This document shows, in pieces, positions 37,650 through 46,200 of a stretch of DNA of 64,000 nucleotides. The notes under the pieces were generated by a model. That model saw nothing but the letters and a program-made list of their open reading frames with translations, was not told the DNA's origin and searched no databases. Made by a program: the position numbers and the translations under genes. The stretch lies in assembly GCF_005796225.1 (NCBI RefSeq), contig NZ_VAHO01000014.1:55103-119102 (forward strand). Direction: 5' to 3'. Origin of the DNA: Pseudarthrobacter sp. NamE5. GTDB taxonomy: Bacteria; Actinomycetota; Actinomycetes; Actinomycetales; Micrococcaceae. The first letter of the stretch is position 1. Each line of letters begins with the position of its first letter.

Positions 37650-38744
37650 TCAGAGGGAGGCGGGGGCGGGGCTGAAGAAGCGCACGCGGGCCCAGAGGGC
37701 CGCATACACCAGTGCAACAAGTGCCGGCACCTCAATCAAGGGGCCAACGACGCCGGCAAGCGCCTGGCCGGACGTCACGCCGAAGGTGCCAATCGCCACG
37801 GCGATGGCCAGCTCGAAGTTATTGCCGGCAGCGGTAAAGGCAAGGGTGGTGGTCTTTGCGTAGCCAAGGTCCAGCCACTTGCCGACCAGCATCCCGGCAC
37901 CGAAAACCACCACGAAGTAGACAAGCAGTGGAAGCGCGATCCGGGCAACATCCAGTGGGTGGGCGGTGATGGTCCCGCCCTGCAGGGCGAAGAGGAGGGT
38001 GATGGTGAACAGCAGGCCGTAGAGTGCCCACGGTCCGAGTTTGGGGAGGAACGTTCCTTCGTACCATTGGCGGCCCCTGGCTCTCTCGCCGAGGGTGCGG
38101 GTGAGGAAACCGGCCAGCAGCGGGATGCCCAGGAAGACCAGCACCGAGAGCATTATGCCCCAGAAGGAAAAGTCGGCGCTGGTGGTGGGCAGTCCCAGCC
38201 AGGACGGCAGGAGCTGCAGGTAGAACCAGCCGAGCGCGCCGAAAGCCGCCACCTGGAAAACAGCATTGATGGCGACCAGGACGGCCGCGGACTCCCGGTC
38301 CCCGCAGGCAAGGTCGTTCCAGATCATCACCATGGCGATGCAGCGGGCGAGACCCACGATGATCAGGCCTGTCCGGTATTCGGGAAGATCCGCCAGGAAG
38401 ATCCATGCAAGGGCGAACATGAACGCCGGAGCCAGGACCCAGTTGATCACCAAGGAGGAGACCATAAGTTTCTTGTCCGCGATGACCCTATGGGCCTGGT
38501 CGTAGCGGACCTTGGCCAGCACGGGGTACATCATGACCAGCAGGCCGACTGCGATGGGCAGGGACACTTCGCCCACCTTGACCGCTTCCAATGCAGTGTT
38601 GAGGCCAGGGACCACATTGCCCAGCAGCAGTCCCAGCACCATGGCAGCGACAATCCATACCGGGAGGAAGTGGTCCACGGTGGAGAGTTTGCCGACGACG
38701 GCCTCTTTCCCGGGCGCGGGCATTGTCTCGGTCGGGGTGCTCAC
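37650..38744 (-). CDS. acr3: Arsenite efflux permease, ACR3 family
   Basis: 364 residues with ten predicted TMs. ACR3 motifs: MVMIWNDLACGDRESAAVLVAINAVFQV with the conserved Cys in TM4, and LAFTAAGNNFELAIAVAIGTFG in TM9. It exports arsenite by proton antiport. Divergent from arsR across the paired operator sites. Confidence 0.95.
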   Translation of the reverse strand: MSTPTETMPAPGKEAVVGKLSTVDHFLPVWIVAAMVLGLLLGNVVPGLNTALEAVKVGEVSLPIAVGLLVMMYPVLAKVRYDQAHRVIADKKLMVSSLVINWVLAPAFMFALAWIFLADLPEYRTGLIIVGLARCIAMVMIWNDLACGDRESAAVLVAINAVFQVAAFGALGWFYLQLLPSWLGLPTTSADFSFWGIMLSVLVFLGIPLLAGFLTRTLGERARGRQWYEGTFLPKLGPWALYGLLFTITLLFALQGGTITAHPLDVARIALPLLVYFVVVFGAGMLVGKWLDLGYAKTTTLAFTAAGNNFELAIAVAIGTFGVTSGQALAGVVGPLIEVPALVALVYAALWARVRFFSPAPASL

Positions 38745-38759
38745 GTGGCTCCTGATGCC

Positions 38760-38818
38760 TAGATTGATGAAGATCGATATGTGCAGTATTCCCGGCTATA
38801 TCGACGAATGTCAATCTA
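38760..38818. promoter_or_regulatory. Paired ArsR-type operators between acr3 and arsR
   Basis: TAGATTGATGAAGATCGATA (38760-38779) is mirrored by TATCGACGAATGTCAATCTA (38799-38818), whose complement reads TAGATTGACATTCGTCGATA. Both share TAGATTGA and TCGATA at the same spacing. One faces each divergent gene, fitting ArsR control of both transcripts, released by arsenite. Confidence 0.75.
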
Positions 38819-38834
38819 TTGCATAATGGGAGTT

Positions 38835-39185
38835 ATGAACCCGCTGCAGACTCTTGACGCCGCCGTCGACCCCTCCTGCTGCGTTCCCTCGGCCAAGCCG
38901 GCGCTGAGCGTCGAGGAGGCCCAGCAGAAAGCCCTCGTCTTCAAGGCGCTGGCCGATCCCAACCGCCTGCGCCTGCTGTCCATCGTGAAGGCTGAAGAGG
39001 CGGGGGAGTCCTGCGTGTGCGACCTGACAGGGCCCCTCGACCTGGGGCAGCCCACCGTCTCCCACCATTTGAAGATCCTGGTTGAGGCCGGGATCCTGCA
39101 CCGGGAGAAGCGGGGCACCTGGGCCTACTACTCCCTGGTCCCCGGCGCGCTGGACGACGTTGCCGGGATCCTGTCCGGGCTATAG
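38835..39185 (+). CDS. arsR: ArsR-family arsenic-responsive repressor
   Basis: 116 residues from ATG 38835 (MNPLQTLDAAVDPSCC), with GGGAG upstream; ATG 38826 is possible. Winged helix: KALADPNRLRLLSIVKAEEAGESCVCDLT and QPTVSHHLKILVEAGILHREKRG. Cys residues at the N-terminus (CC) and in the ESCVCDL segment could bind As(III). Divergent from acr3. Confidence 0.9.
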   Translation: MNPLQTLDAAVDPSCCVPSAKPALSVEEAQQKALVFKALADPNRLRLLSIVKAEEAGESCVCDLTGPLDLGQPTVSHHLKILVEAGILHREKRGTWAYYSLVPGALDDVAGILSGL

Positions 39186-39554
39186 CACTCGTCCGGCTGC
39201 CCGGCTGGGCGCGGCGGGCAGCCGGTTCCGGATCCAGCAAATTCCAAGACCAGAAGCGCGTCGCAGTCTGGTTGACACCTGCGTCGGGCCAGAAGTGTCA
39301 GATTTGGCTCTTGGAGCTTCTTTTAGCTCCCGTCAGGAACGGACAAGCACATCCTATTCTGACGGTCTTTCGGGCTTGGCCTGCGTCCGGTTGGGGTGTG
39401 CTTTAGGTGCACAGCAATGCCAACGTGGTGAACTCACCCTTCAGAAACCTCGGGGCTGACCTCGCTGCAATCGCCTTCCCTTAGCTAAGCTGACGGCGGC
39501 CCTGGTGCAGCCCGGATTACGTGCCCAGGCCGGATTGCAAAGTATGCTTACCAG
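39186..39554. other. 369-base stretch without a gene
   Basis: No frame here has gene-like content on either strand. TTGACACCTGCG...TGTCA and GAGCTT...AGCTC are short partial inverted repeats only. A promoter for the small Lsr2-like gene should lie at its 3' end. Origin unknown. Confidence 0.5.
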
Positions 39555-39785
39555 GTGGCTTTGAAGGCAGTGATAACACTTGAAGACGACATCGACGGGT
39601 CCGAAGCGGTCGAGACAATTACCTTCGCTTTGGATGGGGACGATTACGAGATTGATCTCAGCGCCGCGAACGCGGAAGGCCTGCGGGAAGCTATGAAGCC
39701 ATACGTGTCCACCGCCCGCAAGACGACCGGGCGTAAGCGCAAAACAAGGCGAAACGCGACAAGGCCCTCTTCCTTCCCGATCTGA
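39555..39785 (+). CDS. Lsr2-like protein with the dimerisation domain only
   Basis: 76 residues from the GTG at 39555. Residues 1-50 match the Lsr2 N-terminal domain: VITLEDDIDGSEAVETITFA, ALDGDDYEIDLSAANAEGLR and EAMKPYVSTARKTTGRKRK. The C-terminal AT-rich-DNA-binding domain (normally R-x-WA-x-NG-x) is absent in all frames downstream. A hairpin follows 26 bases after the stop, so the short gene looks like a complete unit rather than a simple frameshift. It could poison or bridge full-length Lsr2 (inference). A truncated relic is the alternative. Confidence 0.7.
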   Translation: MALKAVITLEDDIDGSEAVETITFALDGDDYEIDLSAANAEGLREAMKPYVSTARKTTGRKRKTRRNATRPSSFPI

Positions 39786-39810
39786 CTCCTCAGCCTCGTC
39801 CCTTGCGAAT

Positions 39811-39845
39811 GACACAACATAGCCGACCTCGTCGGCAGTTGTGTC
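39811..39845 (+). terminator. Hairpin after the Lsr2-like gene
   Basis: GACACAAC (39811-39818) pairs with GTTGTGTC (39838-39845), and GCCGAC with GTCGGC inside, leaving a CTC loop. Situated just after the stop of the Lsr2-like gene. No T-tract. Confidence 0.6.
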
Positions 39846-40132
39846 TGCCGGTAACCCTAGGTACCGGTGGAAGGGGATTGCTTTTGCGGCTCACGGCCTA
39901 CATCATCACGGCTGCCGAACCGGCATACGGTCCTCGGAGTTGTTGAACTGCCTGGGCTCAAGGCTGTGGCTCGAAGTGTGGACGTGATCATCGCGGTCGT
40001 GCAAACAGCCGCCGCACAACATACTGGCAGGCCCAGTGCAGACTTCATAATCGACATCGAATTCTGAATTAATCGCTAATGGATTTTTTAGGTGGCGGCA
40101 GATTTTGCCGCCAACGGGTTTAGCCTCATGCC
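39846..40132. other. 287-base stretch without a convincing gene
   Basis: A 66-codon GTG frame and its antisense overlap here, but neither resembles a known family and no ribosome-binding site is seen. A 7-bp hairpin (GGCGGCA/TGCCGCC, 40094-40112) precedes mscL. Confidence 0.4.
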
Positions 40133-40602
40133 ATGTCGAGTATGTGCAAAGAATTCAAAGCCTTTGCCATGGGCGGCAACATGTTTGATTCGCCCTGGGG
40201 TTCATTATCGGTACGGCTTTCGCTGCACTCGTGGACAGCCTCGCCAATGACATTTTGCTGCAGTTCGTCGCTGCGATCTTCGGGGCGCCGGATTTCACTC
40301 AGTTGAGCTTCACAGTGAACGACGCCGAGATTAGATACGGCAGCTTCGTCACAGTGCTGATCCAGTTCCTGTTGCTGGGCCTGGCGCTGTTCGGGATCGT
40401 TAAGCTCCTCAAGCGCTTTGGCAGGGGCAACTTCCGTGCCCAAGGCCAGCAGGAATGCCTTGAGCCCCGGGACCGGCGACGGTACAGGAGATTGCTGTCT
40501 GCGCACTCGCTCGCTTGGCCGGCGCTGAAGCGGCCCTGGCAGTTGCCTGCACCTGAAGCCGTCCGATGGCGGGCGCGGTCGGACAGGTGCCCCTACGCGT
40601 GA
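40133..40602 (+). pseudogene. mscL: Large-conductance mechanosensitive channel, frameshifted
   Basis: From ATG 40133 (or 40142) the frame gives KEFKAFAMGGNMFDS, the MscL N-terminus. The next conserved part, ALGFIIGTAFAALVDSLAND, QFVAAIFGAPDFTQLSFTVN and LIQFLLLGLALFGIVKLL, is in the +1-shifted frame. One base is missing at 40190-40191 (GAT-TC-GCC). The C-terminal tail after LKRFGRG also differs from normal MscL. As written it would produce no channel; a one-base correction would restore most of the gene. Confidence 0.75.
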
Positions 40603-40615
40603 GATCCACTCGGCT

Positions 40616-41635
40616 CTAACCGTTGACAGATTGCGCCTCACACTGTTGCGCGTGATGCGGCCGCGCGGCGCGTGGCGGTCGTCCTGAGACCCATACATAG
40701 GTGCCGGCGCCCAGAATCACTCCGCCAGCGATGAGCATCCACCAGGGAAAGCCGGGCACGTCAGGGGCTTGGCCCGCTGCATCGATATCGGTCTGTGGCG
40801 TGGGGATCACACGCTCCCCGGTGATCAGGATCCGGTGGCTGTTGATGCCCAAAGGAGTACAGGTAACGAGGGTCATCAGATCTTTACCGGGTTGGATGAG
40901 GAGGCTTTCGGTGTCGTCCGGCTCGACGACAAGGGTTTCGGTGACGCGGTAGGTGAGTGTCTCCCCGAAAACTTCAATGGTGAAGGTGTCCTCAACCATG
41001 ACCTTGTCGAGCTTGCTGAAGAGCTCGGAGGTCGCAAGGCCTCTGTGTCCCGTGACGACGGAGTGGGTTGACTGCCCGCCCACCGGGAGCGCCGTGCCCT
41101 CAAGGTGACCGATGCCGCGTTGAAGGACAGCATCGCTCGTGCCGTGATAGATCGGCAGGTCGACCTTGATTGAGGGGATTTTGATGCGGGCCATGAGGCC
41201 TTCGGAATCGCCCCGGAGCATGGATAGGTACTGTTGCTCGTCATCAGGTCCGGGCTCGTTCATCAGGGGAAGTCGTTCGTTCGCTGCGACGGCCGCTCCA
41301 CCGCTGACGCCCTGGTTGTATTCGCGTGCCTCGACGAGTCTTTCGCGTAAAGTCTCGGCGCCGAGGTCATTGATTCCTTGGGTGAGTTTGTCGATCTCGC
41401 GTGACTGCTCCACTGCGCTGAACCAGGCGGCAGCGGCCGGATACAGGAGGAGGGCGGATCCGGCGATGACCGCCAGCGCGGCCAGCAGTGGCAGTGCGGG
41501 CAGCTTCCAGCGAAGGTGTATGCTCCGTCCGCGCCCGGCCGGGGCTGAGGGCGGAGCGGTGGTGGTGGTTTGTGCTGTTTCGCCGGGAAAAAGCGAAGGC
41601 GGGGCGCTGTTTTGACGCCCCGCCTTCGCTTTCAC
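40616..41635 (-). CDS. srtC: Class C (pilin-polymerising) sortase
   Basis: 339 residues. N-terminal TM at ~46-70, sortase beta barrel with catalytic His (VVTGHRGL), Cys (TLVTCTPLG) and Arg (HRILITGER), and a second TM near the C-terminus (PWWMLIAGGVILGAGTYVW). Class C sortases cross-link pilin subunits on the outer membrane face. The only start codon in frame is the GTG at 41635, 9 bases after the pilin stop. It has no clear ribosome-binding site, and codons 2-16 lie in a terminator-like hairpin (41590-41632). The lid motif (DPF/W) was not clearly found. Confidence 0.88.
   Translation of the reverse strand: MKAKAGRQNSAPPSLFPGETAQTTTTAPPSAPAGRGRSIHLRWKLPALPLLAALAVIAGSALLLYPAAAAWFSAVEQSREIDKLTQGINDLGAETLRERLVEAREYNQGVSGGAAVAANERLPLMNEPGPDDEQQYLSMLRGDSEGLMARIKIPSIKVDLPIYHGTSDAVLQRGIGHLEGTALPVGGQSTHSVVTGHRGLATSELFSKLDKVMVEDTFTIEVFGETLTYRVTETLVVEPDDTESLLIQPGKDLMTLVTCTPLGINSHRILITGERVIPTPQTDIDAAGQAPDVPGFPWWMLIAGGVILGAGTYVWVSGRPPRAARPHHAQQCEAQSVNG
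41590..41632 (-). terminator. Intrinsic terminator overlapping the start of the sortase gene
   Basis: On the minus strand AAAGCGAAGGCGGGGCG pairs with CGCCCCGCCTTCGCTTT, 17 bp perfect, nine-base loop, followed by more T residues and then CCCGGCG. It begins 13 bases after the pilin stop but lies inside codons 2-16 of the sortase frame. It would end most pilin transcripts before the sortase and set a low sortase:pilin ratio (inference). Confidence 0.85.
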
Positions 41636-41644
41636 AGTGCTACG

Positions 41645-43147
41645 TTACGCGTTTGCCGGTGCCAGGGTGTTACGACGACGACGCGCGGCGACCAGGCCGG
41701 TGCCGAGGGCGATTGCGATGAGTCCGATACCGCCGACGGTGAACCAGAGGGCGCCGTCACCACCGGTGAGGGGCAGCGCGAAGGCCGGAACCTGGTCGTG
41801 CTCGAACTCGACATAGTTCTGCACCGGGGCCGTGGTTGAGCTGGGCCCGGCGACGACCTGGGTCTGTACCTGGTTCGGCGTCGGCTGCTGGAAGCCGGCC
41901 GGCGCGGTGATCTCACGCACGTAGTAGTTGCCCGGCGTGATGATCGGGATCGCGACAGTGCCGTTCGCCCCGGTTGTCCAGTTCTGGATACCGTCGATGA
42001 AGACCGCGTTCTGGCCCAGGTTGGCGTCGTTCTGGTTGAGGAACACCTGGTACACGGCGCCGGCGAGCGGTGTTCGTACCCCGTTTTCGCTTTGGAAGGC
42101 GAAGACAGTGAGCTGGCCGATCGGGGTGCTGCCGGTGACCGTTTCGGTGGCACCGTTCACGACGCTCGTTGCCGTGTTCGTGATGACGCCGCTGGCGGGA
42201 ATTGTCACCGCCCGGCTCAGCACGGTCAGTGTCACATCTCCGCCGGGCAGGCCCGCGAGCCGGGTGAGCCCGGCAGGGGTGAAGGTGGCGGTGACGTTAC
42301 CTGCGGCTGCGTCAAAGGCGAGGGTGTAGTCGGTGCCGTCGACGAAGTTCTGGGTGACGCCGGCCGCGTTTGCGACCCGAACGCTTGTCGGTGCGACGCC
42401 GGTCGGGCCGGTCGCGAGGTATTCGAGCTCCGCGGGCAGCGTGTCGGTGAGCGTGAACGTATCGAGGGTGTCGCCGGCGGCCAGTGTCGGCACGTCGGAG
42501 TTAATCGCCCAACGAATCAGGTCGGGGTTGCGGGCCTCTACTGAGTTGGCGGGCGCCGGAACGCGCGTCTTCGTCAGGTCGGTGACAGCGTTCTTGGGGT
42601 AGGCATGCACGTCGTAGATCCACTGGTTCGCCGGTGCCCCGCCAGGGCCTGTCGGGAACGGCAACGTGACAAGGAACGGTGCGGAGGGGTTGGTAGCCTC
42701 GGCCGGCAGCTCGGTCTCGGTCACCAGGTACAGACCGATCGGCAGGCTGTTACCGCCGTTGAAAAGTGCCACGCCGTCAGTGCCGGTGGTCGCCGTGTAG
42801 GTGTCCTCGACCGTGACGCGTGTGGCTGCTGTGGCCGGGGTAAGCGTGGAGACCGCGGTCCAACCTTCCGGGGTGGTGAGGTCGACACCTTGGACGCGGG
42901 CGGCGGTAAAGGTAGCGCCCGAGAGCGGGGTGCCCGGGACGGTGACTTCCTGGCCGGTACCGATTTGCTGACCGTTATCGGGGCCAAGCGCAAACTTGTG
43001 GATGGTCAGTGTACGGGCGATCGCGGGGTCGATGTTGCCGGGATCGGTGACGGCTGTCGCTGGTGCGACGGTGACGAGGGCAGCCGCGGCAGTCAGCGCC
43101 AGCACGCCGACAGCAGCTGAGAGCCGCCCGAGGATGGGAATGGACAT
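41645..43147 (-). CDS. Backbone pilin, SpaH/EbpB-type with isopeptide domains, LPXTG anchored
   Basis: 500 residues from ATG 43147 (MSIPILGRLS) with TAGGAGAG nearby. A signal peptide ends near APATAVTD. Pilin motif lysine in WIYDVHAYPKN, a D2-type isopeptide domain (LIRWAINSDVPTL, FTLTDTLPAELEYL), E-box YYVREITAPAGF, sorting signal LPLTGG, hydrophobic segment and RRRR tail. Monomers would be linked tail-to-lysine by the class C sortase. The frame is open upstream of 43147, but that extension has no signal peptide. Confidence 0.92.
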   Translation of the reverse strand: MSIPILGRLSAAVGVLALTAAAALVTVAPATAVTDPGNIDPAIARTLTIHKFALGPDNGQQIGTGQEVTVPGTPLSGATFTAARVQGVDLTTPEGWTAVSTLTPATAATRVTVEDTYTATTGTDGVALFNGGNSLPIGLYLVTETELPAEATNPSAPFLVTLPFPTGPGGAPANQWIYDVHAYPKNAVTDLTKTRVPAPANSVEARNPDLIRWAINSDVPTLAAGDTLDTFTLTDTLPAELEYLATGPTGVAPTSVRVANAAGVTQNFVDGTDYTLAFDAAAGNVTATFTPAGLTRLAGLPGGDVTLTVLSRAVTIPASGVITNTATSVVNGATETVTGSTPIGQLTVFAFQSENGVRTPLAGAVYQVFLNQNDANLGQNAVFIDGIQNWTTGANGTVAIPIITPGNYYVREITAPAGFQQPTPNQVQTQVVAGPSSTTAPVQNYVEFEHDQVPAFALPLTGGDGALWFTVGGIGLIAIALGTGLVAARRRRNTLAPANA

Positions 43148-43218
43148 GAGTTCTCTCCTATAAGCGAAGTGATGGTTGTAGGGCTGAGACCAGTGGGAGC
43201 GGGTGAAGGGCAGGAATG

Positions 43219-46200
43219 TCACCGGAAGGCGCCCCGCCTTCTTTGACGCGTCTGCCACGCCAGGAGGGTGGATGCCAGGATGAGCAGCAATCCTCCTCCG
43301 AGGTAGAACGCGTCTGCGCTCGTGCCGCCTGTGAGCGGCAATCGTGTCGGCTCCACGGGGGCGTTGACGAAGCGGTAGACCGCCGTCTGCCCTGGCGCGG
43401 GAGCGGAAATGGTTCGTGAGGGCACCGGGGTCCACGTCGACCCGATCAGCTGTTCGAGCCGAAGTTCCTGGTACGCGAGCGGCCGTGCCGGGTCGGTGGC
43501 CGCCTGTGACAGCGTGTAGCTGTGGCCGGGCCGCACGTCGAAAGTGTTGGCCGGGTTGCCACCGCTGGCATACTCGGCGCCGGCCCGGCTCTCGGTTGGC
43601 AGGGTCCCTCCGGGTAGTACTGCCGGGGTCGCAGTGACCCTCCAGTCCGGGGCCTGGAAGCCTGCCTGCGGGTTTTGCACTTGGTTGAGCAACGTGATGG
43701 ACGCCGTCGAGTTTGTGACAGTGCAGGTGACCGCGGTGGTGGCGGGCGGGACGAGATCCCCGGCGGCAGTGACGTCGACAGTGGCACCCGTTCCGGTGAC
43801 GCATCGCCAGGTACCGGTCTGGACATAGGTGCCGGGGCCGCCGGCTTCAGCCAAGCGGTAGGCCACACCGGGCGTGACGGGAACCCCCGAGGCGGCTGCC
43901 GTGCCCGAACGCCCGGAGGGCCCGGTCAGCGCTCCGGGAGGGCCGCTTGCGCTCAGGGTCCAGTCTGTATGCAGCGCGGAGCCGAGGGCCACCTCCTTCA
44001 CGAGGGTTAGGGATGCGGTGGGCCGGTTCATGATGGAGCATTCGATCGCCGACCCGGGGGCTATGGCCGTGAGGCTGGCACTGATTGTCGACCCGGCCTG
44101 GGTAAAGGTGACGGGCCGGGCGGAGCCGTTGACCGTGCACGATCCGCTGACGAACGCGAAGCCCTCCTGCTGGACCTCTGAGACGACGATGGTTGCCCGC
44201 GACGCAGTGGAACCGAACAGCACCGTCCAGCTGGCCTGGCCTGCAGCGTCCGTCTGCTGCCTCGACGCGCCGGCCGGAAGTGCGGTTACGGTGCCGGTGG
44301 TCGCCGTCGCCGTCGTGCCCACGCTCCAGTCCACGCCAGGGCGGGTGAGGCCCGAGAACTCCCGTATGGTCTTGGTGATCCGCACACTCGAGACCGGAGA
44401 AGGTGAGTTGAAGTAGGTGCAGTTCACGTTCGCGCTGAGCCTGTTCGGCATCGTGACGGTCCCGGTCGTGGTGGTCCCTGCGCTCAGACGCACCCCGTCG
44501 GACCAGCACTCGTAGATCGTCGTGTACGCACTGATGGGGGAGGAGGAGCCGGGGGCCACGGCTTCGGAGATCGTTATCGTGTTGCCGCTCGAGGTGGGGA
44601 AGGGCCCGATCTGCGCGGCCTGACGCCCGGTGGCCGTGCCGGTCGTCGTTGCCGTGGCAAACGCTGTCAGCGGTGACCCGGCCGATGCCGTGAGCGTGAA
44701 CTGGTCGTTCGCGGATTGGCGGCCGACCACGTTCTTCTGCACGGTAATTGTCGGCGGCGACGAGCAGCCGGCCAGGTCGACGGAGTTGACTGCAACGCGC
44801 GGCGTGCCAGGCACGCGGCGCCATGTTGTGGCGTCGAACTCGTAGGCGCTGCCGGCGTTGGAGAGGTAGACGGTGCCGCGTGGCGAGAACGCGATGCCAT
44901 TGATGTTGGCGAAGGCCGCCTCGGTGCCGGTCACCGCCGAGACGCTCGACGCGCTTACCGCCAGCGTGCCGCCGGAGGCCGCGGCGAGCGTCTCGGCCGT
45001 CACCGTGTAGATCGTTGCGCTGGACGTGGAGTTGACCGTGGCCGCGCCGACCACGTACAGGTTGCCGCGGGCGTCAAAAGCCATGTCACCGTTGCCGTTC
45101 GGCGCCGAGCCGGTGGGGAACGAACCCACGAAAGCGAAGCGGCTGGCGGCCGGGTTCATTTCGGTGAAGTTCCAGATGTAAAACTGCGAGTTTGCAAAAA
45201 TCCCAAAAAGGTAGCGACCGTTTGACGGGTCAACAGCGCCGGCGACGATGCTGCCCACGACCTGGCTCCCGCCCGCCACAGTCGCGTATGAGGTGTTCGC
45301 CAGCTTTTGGAACCCGCCCCCCGCGGTCCACTTAAGGATTGAAGCCACGTCACTGGCATCGGCTGACCGGTCAAGCGCGTAGGCGATGTTTCCGTCCTGG
45401 CCGACACCGAGGGCGTTGGCGGCCGTCACACCCGCCCATGCACCGACTGGGGCAAGACTTCCCGAGACAATGTCACCCTGCTCCAAAGCGCCGGTGGCCG
45501 TGACCGAGTAGAAGTGGTTGGCGTCGCAGAAAAGGCGTGCCGGCTGCGTGGTGTTCGTGAAGGTGCACAGGACATCGATCCCTGCCTCATCGGGAATCGT
45601 GATCGCGCCAGATGCTCCTGACCCCGACGCGATGACCGTGCCAGCCCGGGTGCACTCGTAGCCGTTGGAGTAGCCAAGGCCTGCACCGGAGGTGGGTGCC
45701 TCATGGATCGTGTAGGTCGAACCGGGCTGAACGACCGAGCGGCTGATCTGTACGGCCTGGATGCCGGTGGCGGTGCCCGTGGTGGTGGCGGAGGCGATCA
45801 CCGTTGTTCCCGTGCGCAGCGACAGGGTGAACTGGTCGCCCGGTGCAGTGCGCGCCGGCAAATTCTTGCGCACCGTGATCGTCGTCGCGGGCGCCACTGC
45901 GACGGTGGCGGGCGGTGAAGTGATCAGTCCCGAGGAGGTCACGGTCCCGCTGGTGTACGTTCCGGCACTCTCGGCCACTACAGCGACCGTGATCGTGCAG
46001 GAGTTAGTCCCTGCGGCGAGGTCTCCACCGACGGCAGAGATGTTGTCCGATCCGGCGGCGGCGGTAACGCCGAAGGCGGTCCCGGCAGCGTTCGTGCACG
46101 TGCCAGCGACCGAAGGGTTCGGTGCTACAACAAGCCCCCGTGGCAGCACGGCCGAAAATCCCCAGTCGGTTTTCGCAAGCAGGTCCGTGGTGTTGGTGAC

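Noticed and set aside
39867..40067. 66-codon GTG frame, thought of as a transposase fragment
   Set aside because: No recognisable transposase motif, no inverted repeats; antisense frame equally open.
43148..43804. Upstream extension of the pilin frame
   Set aside because: It reads through the adhesin gene in another frame, has no signal peptide, and the ATG at 43147 has a strong ribosome-binding site and a signal peptide.
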